A DNA stretch of 64,000 nucleotides, taken from NCBI GenBank assembly GCA_902793685.1, contig CADBEN010000007.1, positions 20,686 through 84,685 on the forward strand. The letters are read 5' to 3'. The notes under the pieces are model-generated. The model did no database searches. It was not told the origin of the DNA and worked only from the letters and a program-made list of their open reading frames with translations. Source of the stretch: an uncultured Lachnospiraceae bacterium (GTDB taxonomy: Bacteria; Bacillota; Clostridia; Lachnospirales; Lachnospiraceae). Below, in pieces: positions 1-8,899 of the stretch; positions within the stretch are counted from its first letter, which is position 1, and every line of letters starts with the position of its first letter. A program made the position numbers and the translations under genes.

Positions 1-2
1 TG

Positions 3-32
3 GATGAAGTGCTCGCGCTGATGACCCGTTAA
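3..32 (+). CDS. 3' end of an upstream gene (partial)
   Basis: The first bases read in frame as DEVLALMTR followed by a TAA stop, and the stop is followed immediately by a strong inverted repeat. This fits the C-terminus of a plus-strand gene that begins before the window. Only nine residues are visible, so the product cannot be named and the call could be chance. Confidence 0.35.
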   Translation, partial: DEVLALMTR

Positions 33-94
33 CCGCCGGCTCCGGGCCGCATCGCGGGCAGGAAAACTATTTGTGCGCGGCCCGGAGCCGGCGG
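33..94. terminator. Inverted repeat between convergent genes, overlapping the tadA 3' end
   Basis: An 18-bp perfect inverted repeat has arms at 33-50 and 77-94 (arm CCGCCGGCTCCGGGCCGC) around a 26-nt loop. It lies between the end of the upstream plus-strand gene and tadA, and its right arm is inside the last codons of tadA. It could end transcription from the left (a short A/T stretch follows at 95-99), but the loop is long and there is no good T-tract. Confidence 0.45.
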
Positions 95-543
95 AAAAAC
101 GCGCTCATCATCTCCGCGCACTCTTCCCCGAGTACGCCCTCCGTGCACTCCACCTGATGGTTGAAGCCGCCGACATGGAGCAGGTCCAGGACCGAGCCCG
201 CGCACCCCGCCTTGGGGTTCCGGGCAGCGAAGACCACCCGCGGGATCCGCGCCTGCACAATAGCGCCGGCGCACATGGGACAGGGCTCCAGCGTCACATA
301 GAGGGTGCAGTCCTCCAGCCGCCAGTCCCCTGCCTTTCTGCAGGCCTTCCGGATCGCCGTGATCTCCGCATGGGCCAGCGTATTCTTGTCCGTCATCCGC
401 CGGTTGTAGCCCCGGGCGATGACCTTCCCTTCCCGCACGATCACACAGCCGATCGGCACCTCGCCGATCGACTCTGCTTTCTGCGCCTGCTTTACCGCTG
501 CCTTCATGTATTTTCTGTCCAGCAGTTCCTGCTCTACCGACAT
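67..543 (-). CDS. tadA: tRNA-specific adenosine deaminase TadA
   Basis: A cytosolic zinc enzyme that deaminates A34 of tRNA-Arg(ACG) to inosine. The 158-residue protein has the full cytidine/deoxycytidylate deaminase signature: H58-A59-E60 (zinc ligand and proton-shuttling glutamate) and P87-C88-x-x-C91 (zinc ligands). Length is normal for the family. The ATG at 543 is preceded by GAGG at good spacing. It is convergent with the partial gene at the left edge and divergent from the two-component system that follows. Family assignment is firm; TadA is distinguished from free-base deaminases by the VTLEPCPMCAGA context and the Arg/Lys-rich C-terminus. Confidence 0.95.
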   Translation of the reverse strand: MSVEQELLDRKYMKAAVKQAQKAESIGEVPIGCVIVREGKVIARGYNRRMTDKNTLAHAEITAIRKACRKAGDWRLEDCTLYVTLEPCPMCAGAIVQARIPRVVFAARNPKAGCAGSVLDLLHVGGFNHQVECTEGVLGEECAEMMSAFFRRLRAAHK

Positions 544-808
544 CTTCCGACCTCACAAAAAACCTTTTATGGTATATTATATTGTAAGTTATTCCACACG
601 CATATCTTAATGATGTGCCTTTATTATTGTAACCGTCAGAAACTTGTTTGTACAATGCCCGATACAGCTTCGCTGCGGGACCGGATCCCGGCTGCGGAGA
701 GCCTTCCGGGCTTACGCAGCATCCTGAACACTCCCGCCGCTTCAGAAGCGGGGGTATTCTCGCCAGATAATGATAAACCCCGATACCAATAATTATGTGA
801 GGTGAAAA
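544..808. promoter_or_regulatory. Divergent intergenic region with inverted repeats
   Basis: This 265-base gap separates divergent tadA and the response regulator gene. It contains imperfect inverted repeats around 673-720 (GCTGCG near 691 pairing with CGCAGC near 715) and a CCCGC/GCGGG-type hairpin at about 730-755. A GAGGTG ribosome binding site stands ahead of the ATG at 809. I see no unambiguous sigma-A promoter and no known riboswitch. Confidence 0.35.
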
Positions 809-1507
809 ATGCAGAAAATCCTTGTATGTGACGACGACCACGAGATTGTGGAAGCCATCAGTATCTATCTCTCCGGCGAGGGCTTTGAAGTCCTGAAGGC
901 CTATGACGGTCTGGAGGCGCTGAAGGTCATGGAGCAGACACCGGTGGATCTCCTGATCGTCGATGTCATGATGCCCGGTCTCGACGGCATCCGCACCACT
1001 CTGAAGGTCCGCGAGACCAGCACCATCCCGATCATCATCCTCTCCGCGAAATCCGAGGACAACGACAAGATTCTCGGCCTGAACATCGGCGCGGATGATT
1101 ATCTCACGAAGCCCTTCAATCCGCTGGAGCTTGTGGCCCGGGTGAAGAGCCAGCTGCGCCGCTATACCGAGCTCGGAAACCTGACCGCGGAGGACAATTC
1201 CCATATCTTCTCCGTCGGCGACCTGGTGATCGACGATGAGACAAAGGAGGTCAAGGTCTCCGGAAATCCCGTGAAGCTCACGCCCATCGAGTACAACATA
1301 CTCCTTCTCCTGGTGCGGAACGCGGGCAAGGTCTTCTCCATCGATGATATCTATGAGAAGATCTGGAACGAAGAAGCTATAGGCGCGGACAATACAGTCG
1401 CGGTCCACATCCGCCACATCCGTGAAAAGATCGAGATCAACCCCAGGGAGCCGCGGTATCTGAAGGTCGTCTGGGGCGTCGGATATAAGGTCGAAAAACA
1501 GCCATGA
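809..1507 (+). CDS. OmpR/PhoB-family response regulator (VanR-like)
   Basis: A two-domain DNA-binding response regulator of 232 residues. The receiver domain (about 1-120) has the acidic pocket D8-D10, phospho-acceptor D52 in VDVMMPG and K101 in the conserved KPF. The C-terminal part (about 130-230) is a winged helix of the Trans_reg_C type, ending in the usual WGVGYKVE. It overlaps the next gene by four bases (ATGA), so the kinase is translationally coupled and is its cognate partner. Targets cannot be read from the sequence; the VanR/VanS type often responds to cell-envelope conditions. Confidence 0.93.
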   Translation: MQKILVCDDDHEIVEAISIYLSGEGFEVLKAYDGLEALKVMEQTPVDLLIVDVMMPGLDGIRTTLKVRETSTIPIIILSAKSEDNDKILGLNIGADDYLTKPFNPLELVARVKSQLRRYTELGNLTAEDNSHIFSVGDLVIDDETKEVKVSGNPVKLTPIEYNILLLLVRNAGKVFSIDDIYEKIWNEEAIGADNTVAVHIRHIREKIEINPREPRYLKVVWGVGYKVEKQP

Positions 1508-3858
1508 GCGGATACTCGATTCGAAAGGGCCTGGTCCTCGTCCTGCATCTGATCGTCTTCAGCATTTTTGTCGCAGGCGTCTCGATCATCTACTGCAACG
1601 ACAACTTCAAAAAAGGCCTCGGCTGGATCAACGCGGAGGCCTACGAGGACAGTCCCGCTTTCACTGCACAGCTCACGGAGAGCGCGGAGGAGATCCTGCG
1701 CTATGTGCGCTACAGGGACGTATTTGACATCGGCGGCGAGGTGGATCCCGACAATGAGGTCTTTGCCTTCAACACCGGCGACGGCGGCGAGGAGATCTGG
1801 ATCCTGAACGATGTCCTGGAATATGCCGCGGCCCACGGTTACTCCTTTGACAACGATTATCATCTGGTACATGACGAGAACGCTCCGCCGGATGACGGAC
1901 AGACTTTTCCCGTGACATGGCGTGCTTACCGTCAGGAAACCGCCAGGAAAGGCCCGGGCGATGCTTTTGTCACGCTGGAAGATCTTGTCGTCGAGGTCAT
2001 GACCTGCCTCGGAGATTACTACCGGGCTGACGCAAAATATAATTCCGGCAATTCGAATCTATTCTATGATATTGAGATCGAGGGGCGCCGGAACTACACC
2101 AACACCACAAATCTGACGCCGGAGAAAGCCCGCACCTACGGAAAGTACGTGATCCTCAGCTCCGATACCCTGGTGCCGGACAACAATCTTCCGGAGACCC
2201 CGGAAAAGCTCCGTGAGATGCTCCTGACCGAGATCGGCGGGGGCGAGGTGGACTACGGCACGACCCAGTATCAGGCTGTGTTCGCCGTCGATACAGATTT
2301 TCCGTTCCGGGACGCATTCTATGACGGTCTCGGAAAATACGCCGGGCAGCGCGACATTTACTTTATCGGTGTCGTCCTGATGCTGAGCGGCGCGCTCCTC
2401 ATGCTTCTGACCTTCCTCGTCCTTGCAGCCATGTCCGGCCGCACTGCGCCGAAATCCGTCTCGGGAGAGATCCATCTGACCAGCTTCGACCGGAAGATGC
2501 CGGAGATGAACGCCCTTTTTCTTGCGGCAGCATGCATCATCCTCGTCTTTCTTGCCGATCTGACGGTGAAGCGGCTCATGCATATGCTGGTTCCGGAGGA
2601 ATACTGGGTCTTCGCGGAAAAAATGATCGTATACGTGATCATTTATCTCTGCGCCCTGCCCATGGTCTTCTCCCTGATCCGCTGCTGGAAGGCGCATAAG
2701 CTCTGGGAAGTCAGCTTCCTGCGCCGGCTTGCGGAGACCCTTGCGGAGTTTGCCCGCAACATTACCTATGCCCGGCGCCTGTTCATTTACTTTGCAGCCT
2801 TCCTGATCATGAATCTGGCCGGGGCGGGATGGATCGCCTGGACCTTCGCAAAAGGCGGAACGCTGCAGTCCTACTTTATCGCCTTCGGCGGCGCCGTTGT
2901 CCTGCTCTTCGCGGACGGGTGGTTTTTCCGGAAGTTCTACCTGAAACGCGTGGAAGCCGACCGTCTGGCGGATGCCATCCGGCAGCTGGATTCCGGTGAG
3001 GAAACACATCTGGATCTGGCAGACTTCGAGGGCAGAGAAGCCTCCCTTGCAGCCACGATCAACAACGTGAGCAACGGACTTCAGAAAGCGCTGAATGACC
3101 AGGTCCGCAGCGAACGCATGAAGGCTGAGCTGATCACGAACGTCTCCCACGACATCAAGACCCCGCTCACCTCCATCATCAACTACGTGGACCTGCTGCG
3201 CCGCGCCGATCCGGGGGATCCGAAGATCCAGGATTATATCAATGTTCTGGACCAGAAATCCCAGCACCTGAAAACGCTGATCTCCGACCTGGTAGAGGCC
3301 AGCAAAGCTTCCACCGGAAACGTGCAGATCAACGCTATCGACCTCGACTACGTGGAACTGGTCGAGCAGACGAACGGAGAATTTGAGGAGCGCTTCGAAG
3401 AGCGGCAGATGCAGCTCATCGCGAACCTTCCGAAGGAATCCATCATGATCCACGCGGACGGCCAGCACCTGTGGCGCGTTCTCGAAAACCTTTATAACAA
3501 CGCCGTCAAGTACGCGGCACCGAACTCCCGCGTCTATGTGGACATGAAAAAGGATGCCGCGGAGGAAAAGGTCTTCTTTACCATCAAGAACATCTCCGCA
3601 AACCCGCTGAACATCAGTCCCGAAGAGCTGACAGAACGGTTCGTCCGGGGCGATGTCTCCCGCACCACCGAGGGCAGCGGTCTGGGCCTCTCCATCGCCC
3701 AGTCTCTGACCGAACTGCAGCAGGGAATCTTCAAAATCGAGATCGACGGAGACTATTTCAAGGCGTCCGTCGGATTCGATATCCTGAAGCCTGAGGCGCA
3801 GGTCATGGCCGAAGACGCGGCTGCAGACAGCACGGCGCCGGACAGTACAGGCTCCTGA
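1504..3858 (+). CDS. Multi-span sensor histidine kinase (VanS-like)
   Basis: A 784-residue membrane kinase. One N-terminal membrane segment (about 10-30) is followed by an extracytoplasmic sensor region (about 31-283), four or five more membrane segments between 285 and 477, then a dimerisation domain with phospho-acceptor H549 in NVSHDIKTPL and a C-terminal ATPase domain with the N-box NLYNNAVKYA and the GSGLGLSIA glycine box. The cluster of extra membrane segments between sensor and kinase core makes it longer than classical VanS. It starts inside the stop codon of the response regulator. The ligand is unknown. Confidence 0.92.
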   Translation: MSGYSIRKGLVLVLHLIVFSIFVAGVSIIYCNDNFKKGLGWINAEAYEDSPAFTAQLTESAEEILRYVRYRDVFDIGGEVDPDNEVFAFNTGDGGEEIWILNDVLEYAAAHGYSFDNDYHLVHDENAPPDDGQTFPVTWRAYRQETARKGPGDAFVTLEDLVVEVMTCLGDYYRADAKYNSGNSNLFYDIEIEGRRNYTNTTNLTPEKARTYGKYVILSSDTLVPDNNLPETPEKLREMLLTEIGGGEVDYGTTQYQAVFAVDTDFPFRDAFYDGLGKYAGQRDIYFIGVVLMLSGALLMLLTFLVLAAMSGRTAPKSVSGEIHLTSFDRKMPEMNALFLAAACIILVFLADLTVKRLMHMLVPEEYWVFAEKMIVYVIIYLCALPMVFSLIRCWKAHKLWEVSFLRRLAETLAEFARNITYARRLFIYFAAFLIMNLAGAGWIAWTFAKGGTLQSYFIAFGGAVVLLFADGWFFRKFYLKRVEADRLADAIRQLDSGEETHLDLADFEGREASLAATINNVSNGLQKALNDQVRSERMKAELITNVSHDIKTPLTSIINYVDLLRRADPGDPKIQDYINVLDQKSQHLKTLISDLVEASKASTGNVQINAIDLDYVELVEQTNGEFEERFEERQMQLIANLPKESIMIHADGQHLWRVLENLYNNAVKYAAPNSRVYVDMKKDAAEEKVFFTIKNISANPLNISPEELTERFVRGDVSRTTEGSGLGLSIAQSLTELQQGIFKIEIDGDYFKASVGFDILKPEAQVMAEDAAADSTAPDSTGS

Positions 3859-3917
3859 GACACCCGGAAACAGCGGAAACCTCCGGTTCATCCACAGTAT
3901 GAGTTCCATCGACAAAA

Positions 3918-3972
3918 AGCGGTACAGCCGCCGGCAGTCAATCACTTGCCGGGAGCTGTACCGCTCGTTTTT
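3918..3972 (+). terminator. Rho-independent terminator after the two-component operon
   Basis: An 11-bp stem (AGCGGTACAGC at 3918-3928 with GCTGTACCGCT at 3955-3965), extended inward by further pairing, is followed by CGTTTTT. It may also serve the convergent gene ending at 4005. Confidence 0.85.
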
Positions 3973-4004
3973 ATCTCAGTTCCTGTCAGAGCCGCAGGCC
4001 CTTG

Positions 4005-5033
4005 TTACACTGCCGGACTCCACAGCGGGACTCCGTCCTCATTTTCTTTGCTGACGACCAGGCCGCGCCGCTCCAGGAACGCGAGGCACGCATAGGTCTT
4101 CATCCATATCAGAATGAACTGCTGCCGCATGGCAGGGCTGATCTCCTTCCCGAACTGCCCGTAGGCCCGGCGGGACACGCCCCACACGCAGAGCGGCTTT
4201 TCGGCATTCTTCAGGCAGTCCTGGATGATCCGGAGCTTTTCCGTATAATTCCCGACGACCTTGTCGATGTCCGCTCCCGGATTCCGGAAGGGAACGCCGT
4301 GGCCCGGGATGAACAGACAGTCCGAGTACTCATGCTTTACCGCCCGCATGGAAGTGAAATAGTCCTCCAGCGCGTCCGGATAGTTTCCGCTGTCCCGGAC
4401 GATGGACGCGACGCCGTTAAGCAGCTGGTCCCCGCTGAAGATCAGCTTTTTCTCCCGATCCAGGAGTCCCATCTGTCCGCGGGTATGTCCCGGCAGCGGC
4501 ACCAGTTCGAAGGTGTAATCCCCGTAGGAGACCGTCTCTCCCGGGGACAGGGGTTCCCAGGAAAACTCCCAGCAGTGCTCAAATCCGCGGATAAAGAAGT
4601 CGCCCGCCTTCCAGAATTCCTCGTAGATCTCCGGCGCGGACATCTTCAGCCCCAGCCTCCGGTAGAACGCTTCCCGGCGCTCCTGATCCATGAAATCAAA
4701 TTCCATGATCTCCCGGGTCTGCATGTCCACCGGGTTTACGAAGACCCGGGCGCCCTTCTCATTCAGGATGTGGGCCAGTCCCACGTGGTCCCGGTGCGCG
4801 TGCGTGATGATGCAGTCCAGGTCCTGCCAGCGGATCCCCAGTTCCTCCAGATCCCTGCTCATCAGGCTCAGCCCGTCGGGGGAGACCCCCTCCGGCATGC
4901 CTGCGTCCACCATCAGGCTGCGGCCGCTGCCCGGAATATAGCTGTAGTTCAGCTGCGGCACCGCATACCATCCGGTCCGGAAATCCCGTATAAAGACTCC
5001 GGGGCAGACCTCTTTCAACATCGCTTCGCCCAT
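4005..5033 (-). CDS. MBL-fold metallo-hydrolase
   Basis: A 342-residue metallo-beta-lactamase-fold hydrolase. The metal-binding motif H78-x-H80-x-D82-H83 (THAHRDHVG) is intact, with later ligands in LPGHTRGQ and FSGDQL, matching the glyoxalase II-like branch of the fold. An added C-terminal region (about 250-342) carries a helical, winged-helix-like segment seen in many stand-alone clostridial members. The start at 5033 has GAAGGTG upstream. It is followed downstream by a shared terminator, and the ROK kinase gene lies upstream on the same strand. The substrate cannot be deduced. Confidence 0.85.
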   Translation of the reverse strand: MGEAMLKEVCPGVFIRDFRTGWYAVPQLNYSYIPGSGRSLMVDAGMPEGVSPDGLSLMSRDLEELGIRWQDLDCIITHAHRDHVGLAHILNEKGARVFVNPVDMQTREIMEFDFMDQERREAFYRRLGLKMSAPEIYEEFWKAGDFFIRGFEHCWEFSWEPLSPGETVSYGDYTFELVPLPGHTRGQMGLLDREKKLIFSGDQLLNGVASIVRDSGNYPDALEDYFTSMRAVKHEYSDCLFIPGHGVPFRNPGADIDKVVGNYTEKLRIIQDCLKNAEKPLCVWGVSRRAYGQFGKEISPAMRQQFILIWMKTYACLAFLERRGLVVSKENEDGVPLWSPAV

Positions 5034-5075
5034 GACAGCACCTTCTTCACAGCATTCTTTTTTATATCATTCTAT

Positions 5076-6023
5076 TTACAGCACCATCTTCACGGCGCCG
5101 TAGATCCCCGCATCGTTCCCGAGAGAAGCCAGCACAACACGTCCCCGGTTCTTCGAGATCGGGGTGAAGGAATCGTAATACTTCCGGATCTTGTCCAGGA
5201 GATAATCGCCGGCCCGGGAGACGCCGCCGCCGATGATGAACACGTCCGGGTCCACCGTCAGCGCGATCGTGGAAACCGCAAGGCCAAGGTACCGCGCCAC
5301 CGTCTCTATCGTCTCGTCCGCCAGGGCATCGCCCGATTTCCCGAGATCACAGATGGTCCGGCAGGAGATCTGGTCTCCGTACTCCCGCATTCCGGAAGGC
5401 TCCGTGCTCTTCTGCATCATCCGCTTTGCCTCGCGGACGATGCCGGTGGCGCTCGCCACCTGCTCAAGACAGCCGTAGCCGCCGCAGTTGCACTGCTCCG
5501 GCTCTCCGTCCCGCACATGGATGTGTCCGATCTCGCCGCCGAGGCCGTGCCGTCCGGCGACGATCTTTCCGTGATGGATGACGCCGCCGCCGACACCGGT
5601 GCCCAGCGTCACCATGACCGCATCCTCCGCGCCTTCTCCGCCGCCCTTCCAGGCTTCGCCGAGGGCAGCGACGTTGGCGTCATTTCCAAGCTCCACCGGC
5701 ACGCCGCCCATAAGGTCTGACAGCTGTCTCGCCGGATAAAGGTCATGCCAGTGAAGATTGACGCAGACCTCCACATATCCGTCCGGCTGGACCGGCCCCG
5801 GCACGCCCATACCGATCCCGATCAGGTCGTCTTCCCTGATCTCTTCCTTCTCCATCTCGCCGCGCAGACTCCGGGCAATGTCCGGGATCACGTTCACACA
5901 GTCGTCCGTCCGGTCTGTGGGGATCTCCCACTTCCGGATCAGTTCTCCTTCCGAGGTAAAAAATCCCAGCTTTACGGAAGTTCCTCCCAGATCTACTCCG
6001 AATGCATATTTCCCTTTTTTCAT
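5076..6023 (-). CDS. glcK: ROK-family glucokinase
   Basis: ATP-dependent sugar kinase, most likely glucokinase, 315 residues. It opens with the phosphate-binding loop FGVDLGGTSVKLG, has GNDANVAALGE in the sugar-binding region and the ROK zinc motif CNCGGYGCLEQVAS. I start it at 6023 (MKKGKYAF) because AGGGGG stands just upstream; the frame stays open for 31 more codons but that part is low-complexity and lacks a ribosome site. It sits between the MBL hydrolase and the DUF5711 gene, all on the minus strand. GlcK is inferred from family; N-acetylmannosamine or fructose kinase activity is not excluded. Confidence 0.85.
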   Translation of the reverse strand: MKKGKYAFGVDLGGTSVKLGFFTSEGELIRKWEIPTDRTDDCVNVIPDIARSLRGEMEKEEIREDDLIGIGMGVPGPVQPDGYVEVCVNLHWHDLYPARQLSDLMGGVPVELGNDANVAALGEAWKGGGEGAEDAVMVTLGTGVGGGVIHHGKIVAGRHGLGGEIGHIHVRDGEPEQCNCGGYGCLEQVASATGIVREAKRMMQKSTEPSGMREYGDQISCRTICDLGKSGDALADETIETVARYLGLAVSTIALTVDPDVFIIGGGVSRAGDYLLDKIRKYYDSFTPISKNRGRVVLASLGNDAGIYGAVKMVL

Positions 6024-6134
6024 GGTTTCCCCCTGTACCGTTCTTTCCGCAGCCTTTTCAATGCGCCGCCGTCTCCCGCAGGCACTCCGCCTGACGCCAA
6101 GAGTTTCCGCAGGCACTCCGTCTGCCGCCGACAG

Positions 6135-7376
6135 TTACCGCAGACGCACTCCCTTCACGTTGGAAGTGCCTGCCATGATAAACTCTCCCGGCACAGAACC
6201 GGTCCGCATCTGCGCCACCGGGAAATCCAGATCGCCGTGGAATTTTTCTGTCCCCGCCATGTTGACGATCATCGCCTCGTTGGAAGAGAACAGGAAAACA
6301 TAATCCCCGCTGACCGATGCGGCGGAATAGTTCATGCTGAACTCTTTTGAAAGCACCTGCGACCCGTCCGGTTTATACACCTCCAGGCGGTAACGCTCGG
6401 CGGAGGCGGAATTGTTCAGGACCACGCAGACATACTCATTATTGTAGAACAGCGTCCGGATCTCATCTGCCTCGTCCACCTGCTTCACAAGTTCCGGGGA
6501 AGTACGGTTCCGGCGGGAGAAAAAGCTGAGTCCCGCGGTGGATGCCGCAAAGCACCAGGTGCCGTCCATACAGCAGACGTCCGCGATCAGGCTGCCGGTA
6601 AAGGGCTCGTCGAACCCTCCCACCAGACGGTTCGGAATGTTCTTTCCCACCTCGGAGAAATCATAGAAAACCACACGCCCGGATAATTCCCCGCCGCTCA
6701 GGTACTGATACCCGACCATCAGGCCTGTACCGTCCGGCGAAAGCGAAAGGTCCGTCGGATAGCCGTCGCCGGCAAGGATCGATTTGATGGTGATGTCAAG
6801 CTCCGTGCCGTTCTTGTCGTAAAAACAGATATAGCTTGCGGTGGAATCCTCCTCGATCACCGCCACAGTCCCGTTCCCGGAGACTGCCGCGCGGGTCAGG
6901 GGCCGGAGCGTTTCCGCGGAGCCGGTCCGTCCGGCAACGCTGTAGATCCGCACGCTGATTCCCTGCCGGTCCGCGATCACCGCGCATTCCCCGCTGATGT
7001 CGATCATGGGGTTCTTCATTTCATAGGTATCGACCCAGAGCTCATCTCCCTTGCCGGAGATGAAAGTGACGCCGTCCTTGGAGTACTTCAGCAGTCCGCC
7101 GCTGAAGGGCTCGTACCCCACCAGGCTTCCCTGGCTCACATCCTTCTGCCACTCTACGGAATAAGTGGTGTAGGAAGCGTATCTCCGGAGAAGCAGGATC
7201 ACTGCCGCGCCGAGGAGAACGAAAAGAAGCACGGCAAGGATCGCTCTCCGCCGTGTTCTTCTGACCCGTTTCTGTTCCGCCCGGATCTCACCCTCGTCCG
7301 CGGCGTCTTCCTCCGCGAAGCGGCGTCCGGCCGGAACAGACCGGATATTTGACTGCTGCCATCTTCTGTCTGCCAT
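6135..7376 (-). CDS. DUF5711-type single-pass membrane protein
   Basis: A protein of about 413 residues with a basic cytoplasmic N-terminus, one membrane segment (RAILAVLLFVLLGAAVILLLRR) and a large extracytoplasmic part of repeated short beta-strand blocks (for example SGDYVFLFSS, VSGNGTVAVIEE), which suggests a beta-propeller. It fits the DUF5711 family of Clostridia, with no known function. The start at 7376 (MADRRWQQ) is preferred; a second ATG at 7418 lies inside the upstream gene and lacks a clear ribosome site. It directly follows the coiled-coil membrane protein gene, so the two are probably co-expressed. Confidence 0.65.
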   Translation of the reverse strand: MADRRWQQSNIRSVPAGRRFAEEDAADEGEIRAEQKRVRRTRRRAILAVLLFVLLGAAVILLLRRYASYTTYSVEWQKDVSQGSLVGYEPFSGGLLKYSKDGVTFISGKGDELWVDTYEMKNPMIDISGECAVIADRQGISVRIYSVAGRTGSAETLRPLTRAAVSGNGTVAVIEEDSTASYICFYDKNGTELDITIKSILAGDGYPTDLSLSPDGTGLMVGYQYLSGGELSGRVVFYDFSEVGKNIPNRLVGGFDEPFTGSLIADVCCMDGTWCFAASTAGLSFFSRRNRTSPELVKQVDEADEIRTLFYNNEYVCVVLNNSASAERYRLEVYKPDGSQVLSKEFSMNYSAASVSGDYVFLFSSNEAMIVNMAGTEKFHGDLDFPVAQMRTGSVPGEFIMAGTSNVKGVRLR

Positions 7377-7386
7377 GAATTCTCTG

Positions 7387-8499
7387 TCAGCCCTTCTGCT
7401 GTCTCTTTCTGTACTCATCCACCGCTTCGCTGATGTTCCGGACCTGTCCCTCCGCCATGATGTCGGAAAGCGCCTGGAGGCGTTCCCGCGTCATGTTTTC
7501 CTTACCGAGGTAGACCTCGTAATCGTCAGCCATGGCAAGCGTCCTGGTCTGACGTTCGGAACTCACCTCCTGCAGCCGGCGGGCCGCCACCGCGTGGTCG
7601 CTGCTCAGCTGCTCGATCCTCGGACGAGCGTTCTGCGTCAGTTCATCTGTGATGATGTTGCGGTTCACGGTCTCAAAGTTCGTGAGGGCTTCCTGTTTCT
7701 TTCTGCTCGCCTCGTTCAGACGCTGGGTGATCTGGGCGATCTCGTCGTCATAGACCGCCAGATCATAGGCCCCGTCATCCGTCTCGTTCGCGATGTTCTG
7801 TTCGATCCGCTTCGCGGTCTTCCGGGCTGCCCGGATCTCGTCCCAGGTATCCCTGCCCATGCGGAGCATCTCCATATGGCCGGGCGGTGTCTTAGTGGCG
7901 TTGCTGATGCCGATGTAGATCCCGCCGAACAGAAGGATCGCCGCCACATAGATTCCCGCCATGACCACCGGGATCTGCCACTTTTCCGGCACCGCCAGGA
8001 AATAGACCGCGCAGGGAACCGCGATAAAGCAGATCACGATCAGAAATACGAGCAGCAGGAAATCCTTGAACCGGTGGGGCATGAACAGGGAATAGTAAAG
8101 CCGCGTGGTGGTAAAGGCGGGCATGTGCTGCTTGCGGAAGGCTTCCTTCATGTTCCTGAGCTTTTCCGCCGCCTCGTCCAGAGGTCCCTTCGTCTCCTCG
8201 GCGATCCGGGCCTTCACGCTCTGGTTCCGCGCCTTCTCGCGCTTTGCCTGCGCCCTTTTCAGTTCATCCTTCGCCTTCGAGATCTCCCCGTCATAGGTCC
8301 GGTTGATCTCATTCAGGCGCTCTTTGATGCTGCGGTCAATATCCGCCTTAAGTTTTTTCTCTTCCGCCTCCAGCTCGGTGCGCGTCCGCGCCTCCTCGCT
8401 CCGAAGCTGGTCCTCCTCCTGCTTCAGGTTCGCGGTGTCTTCGATCGCCTGCAGGGCTCCGCTGAAAAAACTCTGATAATCAGTGATCGGCTGTGACAT
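7387..8499 (-). CDS. Coiled-coil protein with two central membrane segments
   Basis: A 370-residue protein of unknown function. Residues about 20-120 are highly charged Glu/Lys/Arg helix (coiled coil), two adjacent membrane segments follow (LLLVFLIVICFIAVPCAVYFL and PVVMAGIYVAAILLFGGIYI), and the C-terminal part (about 225-370) is again a charged coiled coil. Both helices should face the cytoplasm in a hairpin-like arrangement. The start at 8499 has GAAAGGAGA upstream. The stop is ten bases before the DUF5711 start, which implies a functional pair, perhaps envelope-associated. I do not recognise a named family. Confidence 0.7.
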   Translation of the reverse strand: MSQPITDYQSFFSGALQAIEDTANLKQEEDQLRSEEARTRTELEAEEKKLKADIDRSIKERLNEINRTYDGEISKAKDELKRAQAKREKARNQSVKARIAEETKGPLDEAAEKLRNMKEAFRKQHMPAFTTTRLYYSLFMPHRFKDFLLLVFLIVICFIAVPCAVYFLAVPEKWQIPVVMAGIYVAAILLFGGIYIGISNATKTPPGHMEMLRMGRDTWDEIRAARKTAKRIEQNIANETDDGAYDLAVYDDEIAQITQRLNEASRKKQEALTNFETVNRNIITDELTQNARPRIEQLSSDHAVAARRLQEVSSERQTRTLAMADDYEVYLGKENMTRERLQALSDIMAEGQVRNISEAVDEYRKRQQKG

Positions 8500-8616
8500 G
8501 CTTCTGTTTCTCCTTTCTCAAAGAAAGACAGGAAAAAGAAAGTCTGTGATATAATGAACGCACACCCGGCGGCCCTGCCCCGGGCAGGATCCCAGCCAGA
8601 ATTCCGGGAGGTGCTT

Positions 8617-8883
8617 ATGTTCCGACTTTGGGGAAAATGTATCCGAAACAATCATCCGGTCCGCGACATTGTGGTGTGCGACGGCGATTATTCCAAAAAC
8701 CGCACCCGCATGGTCCTGGACGGACTGACCGCAGTCTGCCGCGCCTTCGATCTCGCCGAGCCCATCTGGCTCGAATCGAACATCGAGGAGTTCCGGCGTC
8801 TTTCCCGCACCCGTTTCCATCAGGACAGCTTTATCGAAACGCTGGATTTTGATTATCTGGAAATACGGGTAATTGAGGAATAA
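8617..8883 (+). CDS. Conserved small protein of unknown function
   Basis: An 88-residue acidic protein without membrane segments or cysteine motifs that I recognise as a recurring hypothetical in Clostridia (pattern FRLWGK...RDIVVCD...LDFDYLEIRVIEE). I start it at 8617 because GGGAGGTGCTT precedes that ATG; the longer reading from 8554 lacks a ribosome site. It is divergent from the coiled-coil gene and convergent with mtnN. Function unknown. Confidence 0.7.
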   Translation: MFRLWGKCIRNNHPVRDIVVCDGDYSKNRTRMVLDGLTAVCRAFDLAEPIWLESNIEEFRRLSRTRFHQDSFIETLDFDYLEIRVIEE

Positions 8884-8899
8884 TTACAATATACCATAC

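Noticed and set aside
2059-3945. A 628-codon open frame on the minus strand
   Set aside because: It is fully antisense to the histidine kinase gene, contains no recognisable domain and is explained by codon bias of the real gene.
5076-6116. Longer form of the ROK kinase starting at 6116
   Set aside because: The extra 31 residues are Arg/Ala-rich, lack a ribosome site and do not belong to the fold; AGGGGG precedes the ATG at 6023.
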